Positions 24,277 through 31,805 of a stretch of DNA of 64,000 bases are shown one piece after another. The notes under the pieces are model-generated. The model was not told where the DNA came from, ran no database searches, and saw nothing but the letters and a program-made list of their open reading frames with translations. The number at the start of each line of letters is the position of its first letter. The first letter of the stretch is position 1. The stretch is from an uncultured candidate division WWE3 bacterium (GTDB taxonomy: Bacteria > Patescibacteriota > WWE3 > UBA101185 > UBA10185): contig CALKWN010000065.1 of the NCBI GenBank assembly GCA_938004185.1, forward strand, positions 558,001 to 622,000, given 5' to 3'. The translations under genes and the position numbers were made by a program.

Positions 24277-24663
24277 ATGGACGAACAAAATCAAGTACCT
24301 GCAACACCACCTCAAGAACAAGCGGAAGCTGTTCCTGAATGGAATGCTCCTAAACCTGTTGAGGAGGAATTGCAGAAATATAGTTCGGGAAAAACACTAA
24401 AAGTTTTTCTTGCTCTCGCAACAATTATAATTGTTGCAGCAATCGGTATATTTGCGTATAAAACTTTGGTACAAAAACAAACTCCTCCGGAACAAGTAAG
24501 ACAAGAGTCTGTTGTGATCGAAGAGGCTGAAGAACCTGAAGTAGTTGTTGAAGAAGATAAAACAGCAGAAGAGCAGCTACAGGAAATTGACACAATCATG
24601 GAAGAAGTGGATTCCGTGGATTCAGCTTTTGAAGAAGTAAGCCTGAACGATCTGGAACTGTAA
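24277..24663 (+). CDS. single-pass membrane protein with acidic tail
   Basis: The 128-residue protein has a Pro/Glu-rich N-terminus, one membrane helix (about 44-64, FLALATIIIVAAIGIFAY) and an acidic external tail rich in Glu and Val. GAAGGGA upstream may act as a ribosome-binding site. Low complexity prevents assignment. It probably sits in the cytoplasmic membrane next to the secreted coiled-coil protein encoded 34 bp upstream. Confidence 0.6.
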   Translation: MDEQNQVPATPPQEQAEAVPEWNAPKPVEEELQKYSSGKTLKVFLALATIIIVAAIGIFAYKTLVQKQTPPEQVRQESVVIEEAEEPEVVVEEDKTAEEQLQEIDTIMEEVDSVDSAFEEVSLNDLEL

Positions 24664-24774
24664 CTGATATAAACACAAACCGTTTGCGAAGTAATTTTCC
24701 TGCAAAACCGGGCGGTGTTTTTGTGCTCAAAAATCGGTATAAGTAATGCTCTCACCAAAATAGGAAGTTCGGCG

Positions 24775-24803
24775 TTGTTATAGTAAAATGGTCAGGTTAT
24801 AGC
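24775..24803 (+). promoter_or_regulatory. promoter of uppS
   Basis: TTGTTA (24775-24780), a 17-bp spacer and TATAGC (24798-24803) precede the ATG at 24819. The rest of the 155-bp gap from 24664 holds no gene I can support. Confidence 0.45.
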
Positions 24804-24818
24804 ATTTTTTTAGCTGAG

Positions 24819-25598
24819 ATGGAAAATCGCGATACTGACAAACAACTAAATATCCCAAATCACATAGCCATAATTCCGGACGGAAACCGCAGATGGGCAA
24901 AATCCCGCGGTTTACCCACATTTGAAGGTCACAGGCGCGGTTTCGAAGCGGTTAAAAAAATCATGCACAAATCCAGAGAACTTGGTGTGCACACTCTTAC
25001 TTTTTGGGGATTTTCAACGGAAAACTGGAACCGCTCTGAAGAAGAGGTGTCCTATCTAATGAAAATTTTCGAAGAGTACATTTCAGGCAACATAAGGGAC
25101 GCTCACAAGTACGGAGTAAGAATTTATCATTTAGGACGAAAGGATAGAATTCCGGAGGCTCTTAGAAAAAAAATTATTCAAGCGGAAGAAGAAACAAAAG
25201 ATTATACAAATTACGATCTGAACATGGCCATAGATTACGGCGGCCAAGATGAAATTCTAAGGGTTGTAGAAAAAGTACTGAAAGATGTTAAAGAAAACAA
25301 AATCTCCGTGGAAGATTTAAAAAATGTTACAGGAAAGTACGCGGAAAAATACCCACTCTATATGCTGAAAAACTATTTTGACACCGCAAATCAGCTTTAC
25401 CCCTACCCTGACCTGGTAATAAGAACATCGGGCGAGAAAAGGTTAAGCGGGTTCCTTCCCTGGCAGGCAGCTTACAGCGAGCTTTATTTTGCCGAAGTAC
25501 ACATGCCCGATTTCGACGAAAAAGAGCTTATTAAGGCAATTGAAGATTACACGGCCAGAGAAAGAAGGTTTGGCGGAAACGCCGGCGAAAAGAAGTAA
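24819..25598 (+). CDS. uppS: isoprenyl (undecaprenyl) diphosphate synthase
   Basis: The 259-residue protein has the cis-prenyltransferase motifs: IIPDGNRRWAK with catalytic Asp21, the GHRRGFEAV helix, FSTENWNRS, and LVIRTSGEKRLSGFLPWQ. It condenses isopentenyl diphosphate onto an allylic primer to make the lipid carrier for cell-wall and surface polysaccharide assembly in the cytoplasmic membrane. Length is typical. No cdsA or dxr follows, unlike in many bacteria. Confidence 0.95.
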   Translation: MENRDTDKQLNIPNHIAIIPDGNRRWAKSRGLPTFEGHRRGFEAVKKIMHKSRELGVHTLTFWGFSTENWNRSEEEVSYLMKIFEEYISGNIRDAHKYGVRIYHLGRKDRIPEALRKKIIQAEEETKDYTNYDLNMAIDYGGQDEILRVVEKVLKDVKENKISVEDLKNVTGKYAEKYPLYMLKNYFDTANQLYPYPDLVIRTSGEKRLSGFLPWQAAYSELYFAEVHMPDFDEKELIKAIEDYTARERRFGGNAGEKK

Positions 25599-25617
25599 AC
25601 CGAGAAAAAGACTTAAA

Positions 25618-25701
25618 TCAGCTGATTCTCTTGAATTTCTTCCTATGTTTTCGGATCATTTTATTCTTTTGTGCGTCTTTTTTCTTTTTTCTTATACTCA
25701 T
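25618..25701 (-). CDS. very small basic protein, COX24/AURKAIP1-like
   Basis: A 27-residue reading frame starts at the ATG at 25701 and is almost entirely Lys/Arg, with the core MIRKHRKKFKR. Short basic proteins with KxRKHxxKK cores are annotated in bacteria as AURKAIP1/COX24-domain proteins, bound to the small ribosomal subunit. It sits in a 144-bp gap between two genes, on the same strand as the following coiled-coil gene. Composition and placement support it; no strong ribosome-binding site is seen. Confidence 0.4.
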   Translation of the reverse strand: MSIRKKKKDAQKNKMIRKHRKKFKRIS

Positions 25702-25742
25702 AACACTGATATTCTCTCATAAAAGAGCTGTTTGGCAATACC

Positions 25743-26105
25743 CTAACCGTTTACCAACTTAGCTGAAAAAACTATTCTTTTCACATTTCCTTCCGAATCC
25801 GTAATTTCCATGGACCCGCTTTCTTTGTAATAATCAGCTAACTCCTGTGCCAAAACATCTTTATTTTCGTTGATTTCCAGCTTTAAATCTTTTATCTGCT
25901 CGTTCATTGCTTTCATTGTCTGATTTGAAGTAACTTCTAGCTTTTTTTCTTTCGAACTTTCTCTAAAAGTGGTCATCTGCTCCTGAAGTTCCTGATATGC
26001 AGGATCGTTTTCCAAAGCTTCCTGATAAGCGGCTCTTATACCGTTTAACTCCTCCTGCAAATCTGAAATAATTTTTAGTCTTTTTGTTATGGTGTCTAAA
26101 TTCAT
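25743..26105 (-). CDS. small coiled-coil protein
   Basis: The 120-residue protein is almost all charged heptad-like helix (residues 1-95) followed by a short beta-like end (EGNVKRIVFSAKLV). GGAGG lies about 6 bases before the ATG, a strong ribosome-binding site, so it is probably well expressed. Cytosolic; function unknown. Confidence 0.7.
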   Translation of the reverse strand: MNLDTITKRLKIISDLQEELNGIRAAYQEALENDPAYQELQEQMTTFRESSKEKKLEVTSNQTMKAMNEQIKDLKLEINENKDVLAQELADYYKESGSMEITDSEGNVKRIVFSAKLVNG

Positions 26106-26160
26106 TAAAACCTCCGTTAAATTTTAAATCGAACCAAAATATATTATCATAAAAAGACGT

Positions 26161-26388
26161 ATGAAAATTCATGTATTACTAAAACCCGGAGCTAAAGAAC
26201 AAACTATAGAGCAGTCCAACGGTATTTTCAGGGTAAGTGTGAGGTCGCAGGCAAAAGAAAATGAAGCAAACAGCGAACTTATTGACGTGCTCTCTGATTA
26301 CTTCAAAGTTGCCAAAAGTCGGGTTTCTATAACATCCGGGTTTAACTCAAGAAACAAGATTGTAGAGATATTACCCCGAACTACTTAG
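26161..26388 (+). CDS. DUF167 (YggU-like) protein
   Basis: The 75-residue protein matches the DUF167 fold: VLLKPGAKEQ, then VRSQAKENEANSELI and ITSGFNSRNKIVEI. This small conserved family is of unknown function. It overlaps the convergent truB gene by 8 bp. Confidence 0.88.
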   Translation: MKIHVLLKPGAKEQTIEQSNGIFRVSVRSQAKENEANSELIDVLSDYFKVAKSRVSITSGFNSRNKIVEILPRTT

Positions 26389-27199
26389 ATCTACCTAACA
26401 TCAAATTTCTGAAATTTTTTTCGGAGCCGAATAATTTTTCTACTTTCAGGGCGTTTTTTCGTGTGTAACTACCGTTTTTTGTCCTTATTAATGTATAAAC
26501 AAACCCACGGCAACCGAGCTTTTTGCAAATATCCTGGGAAAGAGTACGAACATACAAACCTTTAGTCATTTCAGCTCTAAATTTTACTCTAACCGTTTTT
26601 TTACCGGCCGGTAGATCGGCTAAAAAACCTTCCCACTGCCCTATAATACCTTCCTGCCTGAAATCTCCTTCAATTTTGCGGAGCCCGGCTAAAATTCGCT
26701 TTATACAAGAAGCCCAACCGACCTTTTCATATTTTATTAATTTTAATTTGAGAATTTCTCCCTTTTTTACCGGGGTTTTGCTTATAATCTCCCCGTTGCG
26801 AGCTCTTTCAAATAATTTTCTGCCTTTTACTTTTACTGCTGAATACATAGGAACGTGTTGTGAATAAGAACCTATAAATGAAGGGAGAATTTTATCAATA
26901 TCGGTACGGGTGGGGTTTTTGCCGTCTTTTTCGGTTATGTAGCCCAGCGCATCGTAAGAATCGGTTGAAACGCCGAAAATAACCTCAAATTCGTAGGTTT
27001 TAAGCCAGTGTGCGTACTCATATTTTTTAAATCTTTCTTCTCCGAGTAGAACTATTACCACGCCCCCAGCCATGGGATCCAAAGTGCCTGTGTGGCTTGA
27101 TAAAGTACCGAAATATTCTCCTGTAATCTGCGACAACCTATTAGTCGAAACTCCTTGAGGCTGCCATATGGCCAAAATGTTGTCTTTTGCTTTATTCAC
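26381..27199 (-). CDS. truB: tRNA pseudouridine-55 synthase
   Basis: The 272-residue protein has GTLDPMAGGV with catalytic Asp41, the YEFEVIFG strand, and VPMYSAVKVKGRKLFERAR. TruB makes the T-loop pseudouridine in all tRNAs. The start codon is GTG, with TAGAAT six bases upstream on the same strand, matching the leaderless pattern. It has a basic C-terminus rather than a full PUA domain. It is divergent from the methyltransferase gene with 22 bp between start codons. Confidence 0.93.
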   Translation of the reverse strand: MNKAKDNILAIWQPQGVSTNRLSQITGEYFGTLSSHTGTLDPMAGGVVIVLLGEERFKKYEYAHWLKTYEFEVIFGVSTDSYDALGYITEKDGKNPTRTDIDKILPSFIGSYSQHVPMYSAVKVKGRKLFERARNGEIISKTPVKKGEILKLKLIKYEKVGWASCIKRILAGLRKIEGDFRQEGIIGQWEGFLADLPAGKKTVRVKFRAEMTKGLYVRTLSQDICKKLGCRGFVYTLIRTKNGSYTRKNALKVEKLFGSEKNFRNLMLGRSK

Positions 27200-27205
27200 G
27201 GCCTT

Positions 27206-27215
27206 ATTCTATCAT
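27206..27215. promoter_or_regulatory. divergent -10 pair between truB and the rRNA methyltransferase
   Basis: Leftward TAGAAT (27211-27206) and rightward TATCAT (27210-27215) each lie six bases before a start codon. They overlap by two bases, giving face-to-face leaderless starts in a 22-bp gap. Confidence 0.5.
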
Positions 27216-27221
27216 TACCGC

Positions 27222-27869
27222 ATGAGATCGGTAAAAGGTAATAAGACAATTGAACTTTCGGTACCCGAAATTACCGAAATTGCCCGTAAATACAACAAAA
27301 CTCACGTCGACCTGGGAACAGGAGACGGACGATTTATCTACGAATCGGCACTTAAAGATCCTCACACTTTGTACGTGGGAATCGATCCTGCGGAAAAGCA
27401 AATGAGGGAATACTCAGTTAAGTGTGTTAAAAAAAAGCTGGATAATGCACTTTTCTTGGTGTCCTCTATAGAAAACCTTCCTGATGATTTTTCTGAAATA
27501 GCAGACGTATTAACTATAATACTGCCTTGGGGGTCTCTGTTGGGAGGAATTGTCCGGGGGGAAACAGTCATTATAGGCAAGGTCGCCGGAATAATTAAAA
27601 GGGGCGGTGAAATTAGTATTGTTTTGGGATATTCTGCCGAATTAGAACCCTCGGAATCGGAAAGACTCGAATTACCGGAACTCACACCCGAGTATGTTGA
27701 AAATACCATAGCTAAAGCTTTTTCAGCACGTATTACTAACATTAACGGCATCGAGATACTGGATTACTCTAAAGATAAACTTGGAGATATCGGCTCAAAT
27801 TGGGCAAAAAAACTTACTTTCGGCAGAGACAGAAAGCTTTACAGCCTCAAAATACTCACCAAGCTCTGA
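27222..27869 (+). CDS. KamB/NpmA-like 16S rRNA (adenine-1408-N1) methyltransferase
   Basis: The 215-residue SAM enzyme has motif I VDLGTGDGR (29-37), IDPAEKQMRE, and ILPWGSLLGG with Trp103. Later SNWAKKLTFGR carries Trp186. The PWGSLL block and the second Trp are signatures of the KamB/NpmA family, whose two tryptophans clamp A1408. Family members methylate A1408 of 16S rRNA and confer resistance to kanamycin-type aminoglycosides. The ATG at 27222 is chosen over an upstream start because TATCAT lies six bases before it. Whether it acts for resistance or ribosome maturation is unknown. Confidence 0.8.
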   Translation: MRSVKGNKTIELSVPEITEIARKYNKTHVDLGTGDGRFIYESALKDPHTLYVGIDPAEKQMREYSVKCVKKKLDNALFLVSSIENLPDDFSEIADVLTIILPWGSLLGGIVRGETVIIGKVAGIIKRGGEISIVLGYSAELEPSESERLELPELTPEYVENTIAKAFSARITNINGIEILDYSKDKLGDIGSNWAKKLTFGRDRKLYSLKILTKL

Positions 27870-27930
27870 TTTCCCTTTTAACCTAGTATCCTGTAATATT
27901 CTTTTCTAGAAACAAGAATAGGAGAAGAGG

Positions 27931-28218
27931 ATGAAAGTAAAGATAAGAACCGTGCCCGTTGACGACGCCCGTTTGGCCAAATTCGTACGTTTGGTACTGA
28001 AAACAGACAAACTGGCGGTTGTAACTGTTAAAGACGATGAAAACATTGTGATCGTCCGTACGGCAGAACACCAAAAAATTCTGGCTGTTCTGGAAAACGA
28101 TATTTTTTCTTTTTACGTAAAAAATATCGAAGTAGTGCAAGAGGAAGGTGAGTATGTACAGTTGGTGGATGAAACTGAATCCCCAAATGCCAACGGTAGT
28201 GAACAAAAAGACTTATGA
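27931..28218 (+). CDS. small conserved hypothetical protein
   Basis: The 95-residue protein has mixed alpha/beta character (VKIRTVPVDDARLAKFVRLV, then VVTVKDDENIVIVRT) and an acidic tail. AGGAG and GAGG precede the ATG. Its 3' end overlaps the next gene by 65 bp. No family recognised. Confidence 0.6.
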   Translation: MKVKIRTVPVDDARLAKFVRLVLKTDKLAVVTVKDDENIVIVRTAEHQKILAVLENDIFSFYVKNIEVVQEEGEYVQLVDETESPNANGSEQKDL

Positions 28219-28489
28219 CAGGATTTTGAATTGGGGAGCAAAACCTGTTGACGCCATAAGCCTCACCACCATGAGATACAATTTCGTATCCGAAAAGAAC
28301 CCGACATTTATTCTGAACAAGTTGAAAAGAGAAGAAGAAATAAACGATTGGGGTTTCATTTCGCGAGACTCTGCGGGGATTCGTGAAAGAAAAAAGGTTA
28401 ACAAAAAACCTTTGGATGCGAAAGAAAGGGCCAAAAAATTCGATGAATTGAAGAAACTTTTTGGCACCGACATCGGCGGCGATTTATAA
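28154..28489 (+). CDS. small basic hypothetical protein
   Basis: The protein has 111 residues from the ATG at 28154, which follows GAGGAAGGTGAG. A later Met at about 28190 is also possible and would reduce the overlap with the previous gene. The body is Lys-rich with YDRILNWGAKPVDAI and RERKKVNKKP. The terminator at its end closes the transcription unit. Function unknown. Confidence 0.55.
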   Translation: MYSWWMKLNPQMPTVVNKKTYDRILNWGAKPVDAISLTTMRYNFVSEKNPTFILNKLKREEEINDWGFISRDSAGIRERKKVNKKPLDAKERAKKFDELKKLFGTDIGGDL

Positions 28490-28510
28490 AAAAATATTTC
28501 GCCGCCTTTT
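28475..28510 (+). terminator. terminator overlapping the end of the gene before tRNA-Pro
   Basis: GGCGGCGA (28475-28482) pairs with TCGCCGCC (28499-28506), followed by TTTTC. The stem begins inside the last codons of the upstream gene. Confidence 0.75.
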
Positions 28511-28657
28511 CTTTGGTTTTTTTGGAAACAAACGTTTAGGTTTTATGTATTATGGCTGACCTGGCTACATAAGCAGTTTGTGTTAACATACTAATGTGTC
28601 GGTTGTTTCTGTGGATTTTTACCTTTGGTAGTGGTACATTTTGAGGCAATAAATCGT

Positions 28658-28734
28658 CGGGGTGTGGCGCAGTTGGCTAGCGCGTTCGCATGGGGTGCGA
28701 GAGGCCGCAGGTTCGAGTCCTGTCACCCCGACCA
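28658..28734 (+). tRNA. tRNA-Pro (anticodon GGG)
   Basis: The 77-base cloverleaf has acceptor CGGGGTG/CACCCCG, D stem GCGC/GCGC, anticodon stem TTCGC/GCGAG around loop ATGGGGT (anticodon GGG), T stem GCAGG/CCTGT with loop TTCGAGT, discriminator A and an encoded CCA end. It reads CCC and CCU proline codons. Confidence 0.95.
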
Positions 28735-28742
28735 ATGGAAAG

Positions 28743-28774
28743 GCGAAAAGTGTCAAAAATACTTTTCGCTTTTT
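28743..28774 (+). terminator. terminator after tRNA-Pro
   Basis: GCGAAAAGT (28743-28751) and ACTTTTCGC (28761-28769) form a 9-bp stem followed by a T-run. It lies just before the end of the convergent trpB and could also stop that transcript. Confidence 0.8.
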
Positions 28775-28778
28775 CAAT

Positions 28779-29960
28779 TTAGTCTTTCGTTAAATAATTC
28801 TCATAAACATTTTCTACGTCCTTGTCACCCCTACCAGAAAGATTTACTACAATTAATTCGTCTTCACCAAATGAACTTTTATGTAGGAACAAATATGCAA
28901 TGGCATGTGCAGATTCAAGTGCTGGAATAATACCTTCAAGCCGAGACAAATTAACGAAGGCCTTTATTGCCTGCTTGTCAGTAACCTCACCTAAAGTTAA
29001 TCTCTTGTTTTCTTTAAGCATACTTAGCTCCGGACCTACTCCCGGGTAATCTAAACCCGACGCAACACTGTAGGATTCTTTTATTTCATCATTTTTATCT
29101 TGCATTACAAGAGTTTTAAAGCCATGAATAAACCCAGGTTTTCCTGTACCTAAAGCAAGCCCATGACTACCACTCAAACGCCCTTTTCCTGCAGGCTCTA
29201 CAGCTATGAGCTCAACATCCTTATGTTTTATAAATTCATAAAAAGCACCTATGGCGTTGCTACCCCCACCAACACAAGCTATAACTTTTGTCGGAAGCCT
29301 GTTTTCTGCCTTTTTTAATTGCATAATTATTTCTTCACCAATTATTTTTTGGAAATTTCTAACCATTGTGGGGTAAGGGTGAGGTCCTACTGCTGATCCT
29401 AAAAGGTAGTACGCACTTCCAACTTCCTTAACAAAATTAGAAAGTGCTACGTCTACAGCATCTTTTAGAGTTCCTCGTCCTTGAGTAACAGGAATTACAT
29501 TCGCACCCAATATTTTCATTCTGTATACATTTGGTTTTTGTGCTTCAATATCTCTAATACCCATGTATATGTCGCATTTCATACCAAAATAGGCAGCAAT
29601 TGTAGCGGTTGCAACCCCATGCTGACCCGCTCCTGTTTCCGCAATCAATTTCTTCTTGTTAAGCATATGCGCCAAAAGACCCTGACCTACCACATTATTT
29701 ATTTTGTGAGCACCTGTATGATTTAGATCCTCACGTTTTAAATAAACTCTGCAACCAATTTCTTTAGATAAATGCTTTGCAAAATACAAACTGCTGGGCC
29801 TTCCTGCATAATCTATATACATTTTCGCAAGTTCTGTTTGAAACTTTTCGGAATGAGAAATTTCTTCATAACTTTCGGCTAAACCTTCAAGTATTTTTGT
29901 AAGTTCTGGAGGTAAATAAATCCCACCAAAATCTCCAAAATTTCCATTTTTATTTTCCAT
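28779..29960 (-). CDS. trpB: tryptophan synthase beta chain
   Basis: The 393-residue protein has the PLP lysine Lys86 in HTGAHKINN, ETGAGQHGVA, and the phosphate loop CVGGGSNAIG. TrpB joins indole and serine to make tryptophan. No trpA or other trp gene is in the window, so it may salvage indole from neighbours. It is the second gene of a unit with trpR (59 bp apart); GAAAGG lies upstream of the ATG. Confidence 0.96.
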   Translation of the reverse strand: MENKNGNFGDFGGIYLPPELTKILEGLAESYEEISHSEKFQTELAKMYIDYAGRPSSLYFAKHLSKEIGCRVYLKREDLNHTGAHKINNVVGQGLLAHMLNKKKLIAETGAGQHGVATATIAAYFGMKCDIYMGIRDIEAQKPNVYRMKILGANVIPVTQGRGTLKDAVDVALSNFVKEVGSAYYLLGSAVGPHPYPTMVRNFQKIIGEEIIMQLKKAENRLPTKVIACVGGGSNAIGAFYEFIKHKDVELIAVEPAGKGRLSGSHGLALGTGKPGFIHGFKTLVMQDKNDEIKESYSVASGLDYPGVGPELSMLKENKRLTLGEVTDKQAIKAFVNLSRLEGIIPALESAHAIAYLFLHKSSFGEDELIVVNLSGRGDKDVENVYENYLTKD

Positions 29961-30019
29961 GATAAAAACCTTTCAATAAATTAAGTAACAGTAGAATTTT
30001 AGGGGAGAGTATTAGGGGC

Positions 30020-30268
30020 CTAGCCCCAAATGTTTTTAAATTTGCCTTCACTTAGCATTTTAGATCCACGTGAAACAGTAGCGACACCAACACCAAGTTT
30101 GTTAGCAATCTTATGTTGAGGTACATTTTGTTTAAGAAGTTTAATAATTTCAGACCGAGTTACAATTTGATCTAGTTCATGATCAGTTAAAATTCCTATA
30201 AGAAACTCCTTGAGTTCTTTTTCAGACATATTGGACATAATTTTTACAATACTATTAATTTCTTTCAT
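30020..30268 (-). CDS. trpR: Trp repressor-like DNA-binding protein
   Basis: The 82-residue protein matches the TrpR/YerC fold: LTDHELDQIVTRSEIIKLL followed by the helix-turn-helix VPQHKIANKLGVGVATVSRG, with the RGSKML end. TrpR dimers bind tryptophan and block trp promoters. It is encoded directly upstream of trpB, and a palindrome lies over its own -10, so an autoregulated TrpR-TrpB unit is likely. A YerC-type regulator without Trp binding is the alternative. Confidence 0.85.
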   Translation of the reverse strand: MKEINSIVKIMSNMSEKELKEFLIGILTDHELDQIVTRSEIIKLLKQNVPQHKIANKLGVGVATVSRGSKMLSEGKFKNIWG

Positions 30269-30302
30269 TATACTAGTATACTGAAATAACTAGGAGTGTC
30301 AA
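30269..30302 (-). promoter_or_regulatory. trpR promoter and trp operator-like palindrome
   Basis: Reading leftward, TTGACA (30302-30297), a 16-bp spacer, TATACT (30280-30275) and six bases to the ATG form a strong leaderless promoter. TATACTAGTATA (30280-30269) is a perfect 12-bp palindrome containing CTAG, and a second CTAGTT lies in the spacer. Both recall the CTAGTTAACTAG core of known TrpR operators. Confidence 0.65.
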
Positions 30303-30404
30303 TAGGATACGACAAACTGGTTTATAATAAATCACATATGTTACCACAGTTGATTTACTGTATTATGAATGAGTAAACGCTAAAATGATTTTAGATACTC
30401 AAAA

Positions 30405-30445
30405 ACTCCATGACCGCACTGCTCGACCAGAAAACTGGCGAGCAG
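30405..30445 (+). repeat. structured repeat, copy 1
   Basis: This 41-bp unit begins ACTCCATGACCG and contains a hairpin: CTGCTCG (30419-30425), a bulged A, CCAG, loop AAAA, CTGG, CGAGCAG (30439-30445). Copy 2 at 30969 shares ACTCC, TGCTCGACCA and AAAA. The roughly 300 bp from 30303 to 30603 hold this repeat and the promoter below; I see no gene there. Confidence 0.55.
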
Positions 30446-30551
30446 ACCTTTAGGTTTGGTTGACAATTTTTTTGAGTGAGAAGTGAAATATAACAAAAAA
30501 ATTATATTCCTTTAAATACATCGGAAATAAAGCTTTAAATCGCGCATGCGT

Positions 30552-30580
30552 TTGTCATCTCATAGACTATGGGTTATAAT
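30552..30580 (+). promoter_or_regulatory. strong consensus promoter
   Basis: TTGTCA (30552-30557), a 17-bp spacer and TATAAT (30575-30580) precede a strong AAGGAGG ribosome-binding site (30592-30598) and the ATG at 30604. This transcript, unlike many here, has a leader. Confidence 0.75.
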
Positions 30581-30603
30581 CAGACAAACCTAAGGAGGTT
30601 TAA

Positions 30604-30855
30604 ATGAGAAGTTTAGAGTCACTTATAAAAGAATGTAAAAAGTACTCTGAAAGTGGCCCCTACAATTACCTGCGGGCTAGTTTGGAAGAAATGTCCCATT
30701 TAAATCTAAAAGAGCAGAGCTCGAAAGATTTAAGAGCCCTGACTGAACTTTTAGAAAAGATTGAAACCCTCAATTCCTCACAAAACGTGTGGCATCTAAC
30801 ACGGAGGGGGATTGAAAGAGCGATTAATAAAATTAGAGAAAATCTAAAGAATTAA
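30604..30855 (+). CDS. small helical protein, strongly expressed
   Basis: The 83-residue protein is mostly helical and charged (LESLIKECKKYSESG, RALTELLEKIETL, RGIERAINKIRENLKN). No family recognised. Consensus promoter, strong ribosome-binding site and a perfect terminator isolate it as a monocistronic, well-expressed unit, and copies of a hairpin repeat lie on both sides. It could be a regulator or nucleoid-like protein; there is no direct evidence for either. Confidence 0.65.
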   Translation: MRSLESLIKECKKYSESGPYNYLRASLEEMSHLNLKEQSSKDLRALTELLEKIETLNSSQNVWHLTRRGIERAINKIRENLKN

Positions 30856-30863
30856 TCAGCTTC

Positions 30864-30906
30864 AGCTCATTTGGAACACTTAAAAAACCAAATGAGCTTT
30901 TTTTAT
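30864..30906 (+). terminator. terminator
   Basis: AGCTCATTTGG (30864-30874) and CCAAATGAGCT (30888-30898) form a perfect 11-bp stem followed by eight T. Confidence 0.9.
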
Positions 30907-30968
30907 GCAAAAACTGTGTTAGCGGATTGCTTTCTCACCTATCTCATCTTTAGTCCGGGAAGTATGAT

Positions 30969-31007
30969 ACTCCGTGGCTGATTGCTCGACCATAAAATTC
31001 GACAATC
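30969..31007 (+). repeat. structured repeat, copy 2
   Basis: The unit begins ACTCCGTGGCTG and contains TGCTCGACCA and AAAA like copy 1. Its hairpin pairs GATTG with CAATC and TCG with CGA around a bulged C. The arms differ in sequence from copy 1 but still pair, as expected if structure is conserved. Confidence 0.5.
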
Positions 31008-31076
31008 ACAAAAACAAAGAGAGGTGGTAAAAACCTTTAAAATTGATCTCGTTTAATTTAGTCGCGATAAAGAAAA

Positions 31077-31700
31077 CTAATCATCAGAACTCTCATGCTC
31101 AACCCTGGCAGAAATTCCCCTCACTACCTCTTTGTTTATCAAGCTATATCTGCTGTCAGCTGAAAAAGCACTAAGTTCGCCGCTTAACTCATTTACCATG
31201 TTCTCAACTTCTCTGACTTTATCCGCTACCAAACTATACTTGGTTACATGGCCCAAAAGTTTCTTTTCCTGAACAGCGCTTATATAACCTTTCCTCACTA
31301 AACTCTGCTTCGAGATATTTATTATATGACCCCACGGCAGAACATCATTAGAAGTTAATAAATTGTAAATAGCTTTTTGCAACACGGTAGCATCCTTTAT
31401 GTTATTCAAAAGAATCTCTTCAATGCCAGTAATTTCTTCAGAAGGTTCACGTAATCTTTCAGCTACGACGTCCTTTCCATTAAAAATCAGCATTCTTTTC
31501 ACATCTTTTACCGTCATTTTTATATAACCGTTTTTTTCCAGATATAAAACCGACGCCAACACCATTAAATCCCCTAAAGGTTTAACCGGAAACTTCTCTC
31601 CTCCGGGATGGTGTTCTAGGTTGGCAAACCTGGCACGCTGGGAAATAAACTTGTCCGCAAATAAATACACTATCTCGGAATATGTAAGTTTTAAGCTCAT
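31077..31700 (-). CDS. conserved protein of unknown function
   Basis: The 207-residue soluble protein is mainly helical; residues 40-75 (GDLMVLASVLYLEKNGYIKM) could be a winged-helix-like or GPP34-like module. The C-terminus is acidic (EHESSDD). TATAAT lies six bases before the ATG on its strand, predicting a leaderless transcript. I cannot assign a function. Confidence 0.6.
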   Translation of the reverse strand: MSLKLTYSEIVYLFADKFISQRARFANLEHHPGGEKFPVKPLGDLMVLASVLYLEKNGYIKMTVKDVKRMLIFNGKDVVAERLREPSEEITGIEEILLNNIKDATVLQKAIYNLLTSNDVLPWGHIINISKQSLVRKGYISAVQEKKLLGHVTKYSLVADKVREVENMVNELSGELSAFSADSRYSLINKEVVRGISARVEHESSDD

Positions 31701-31805
31701 GCTTTGATTATAGAACCTTTTTTATAAAACCGCTTACAAAGCTAAATTTGGCAAGATCATCTATAATGGTTGTGCTAAGAATATTCATTTTTGAAAAGGA
31801 CGCCG

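Noticed and set aside
25489..25722. 77-residue rightward reading frame at the end of uppS
   Set aside because: It is a shadow of the uppS 3' end in another frame, extending into the gap that holds the small leftward basic gene.
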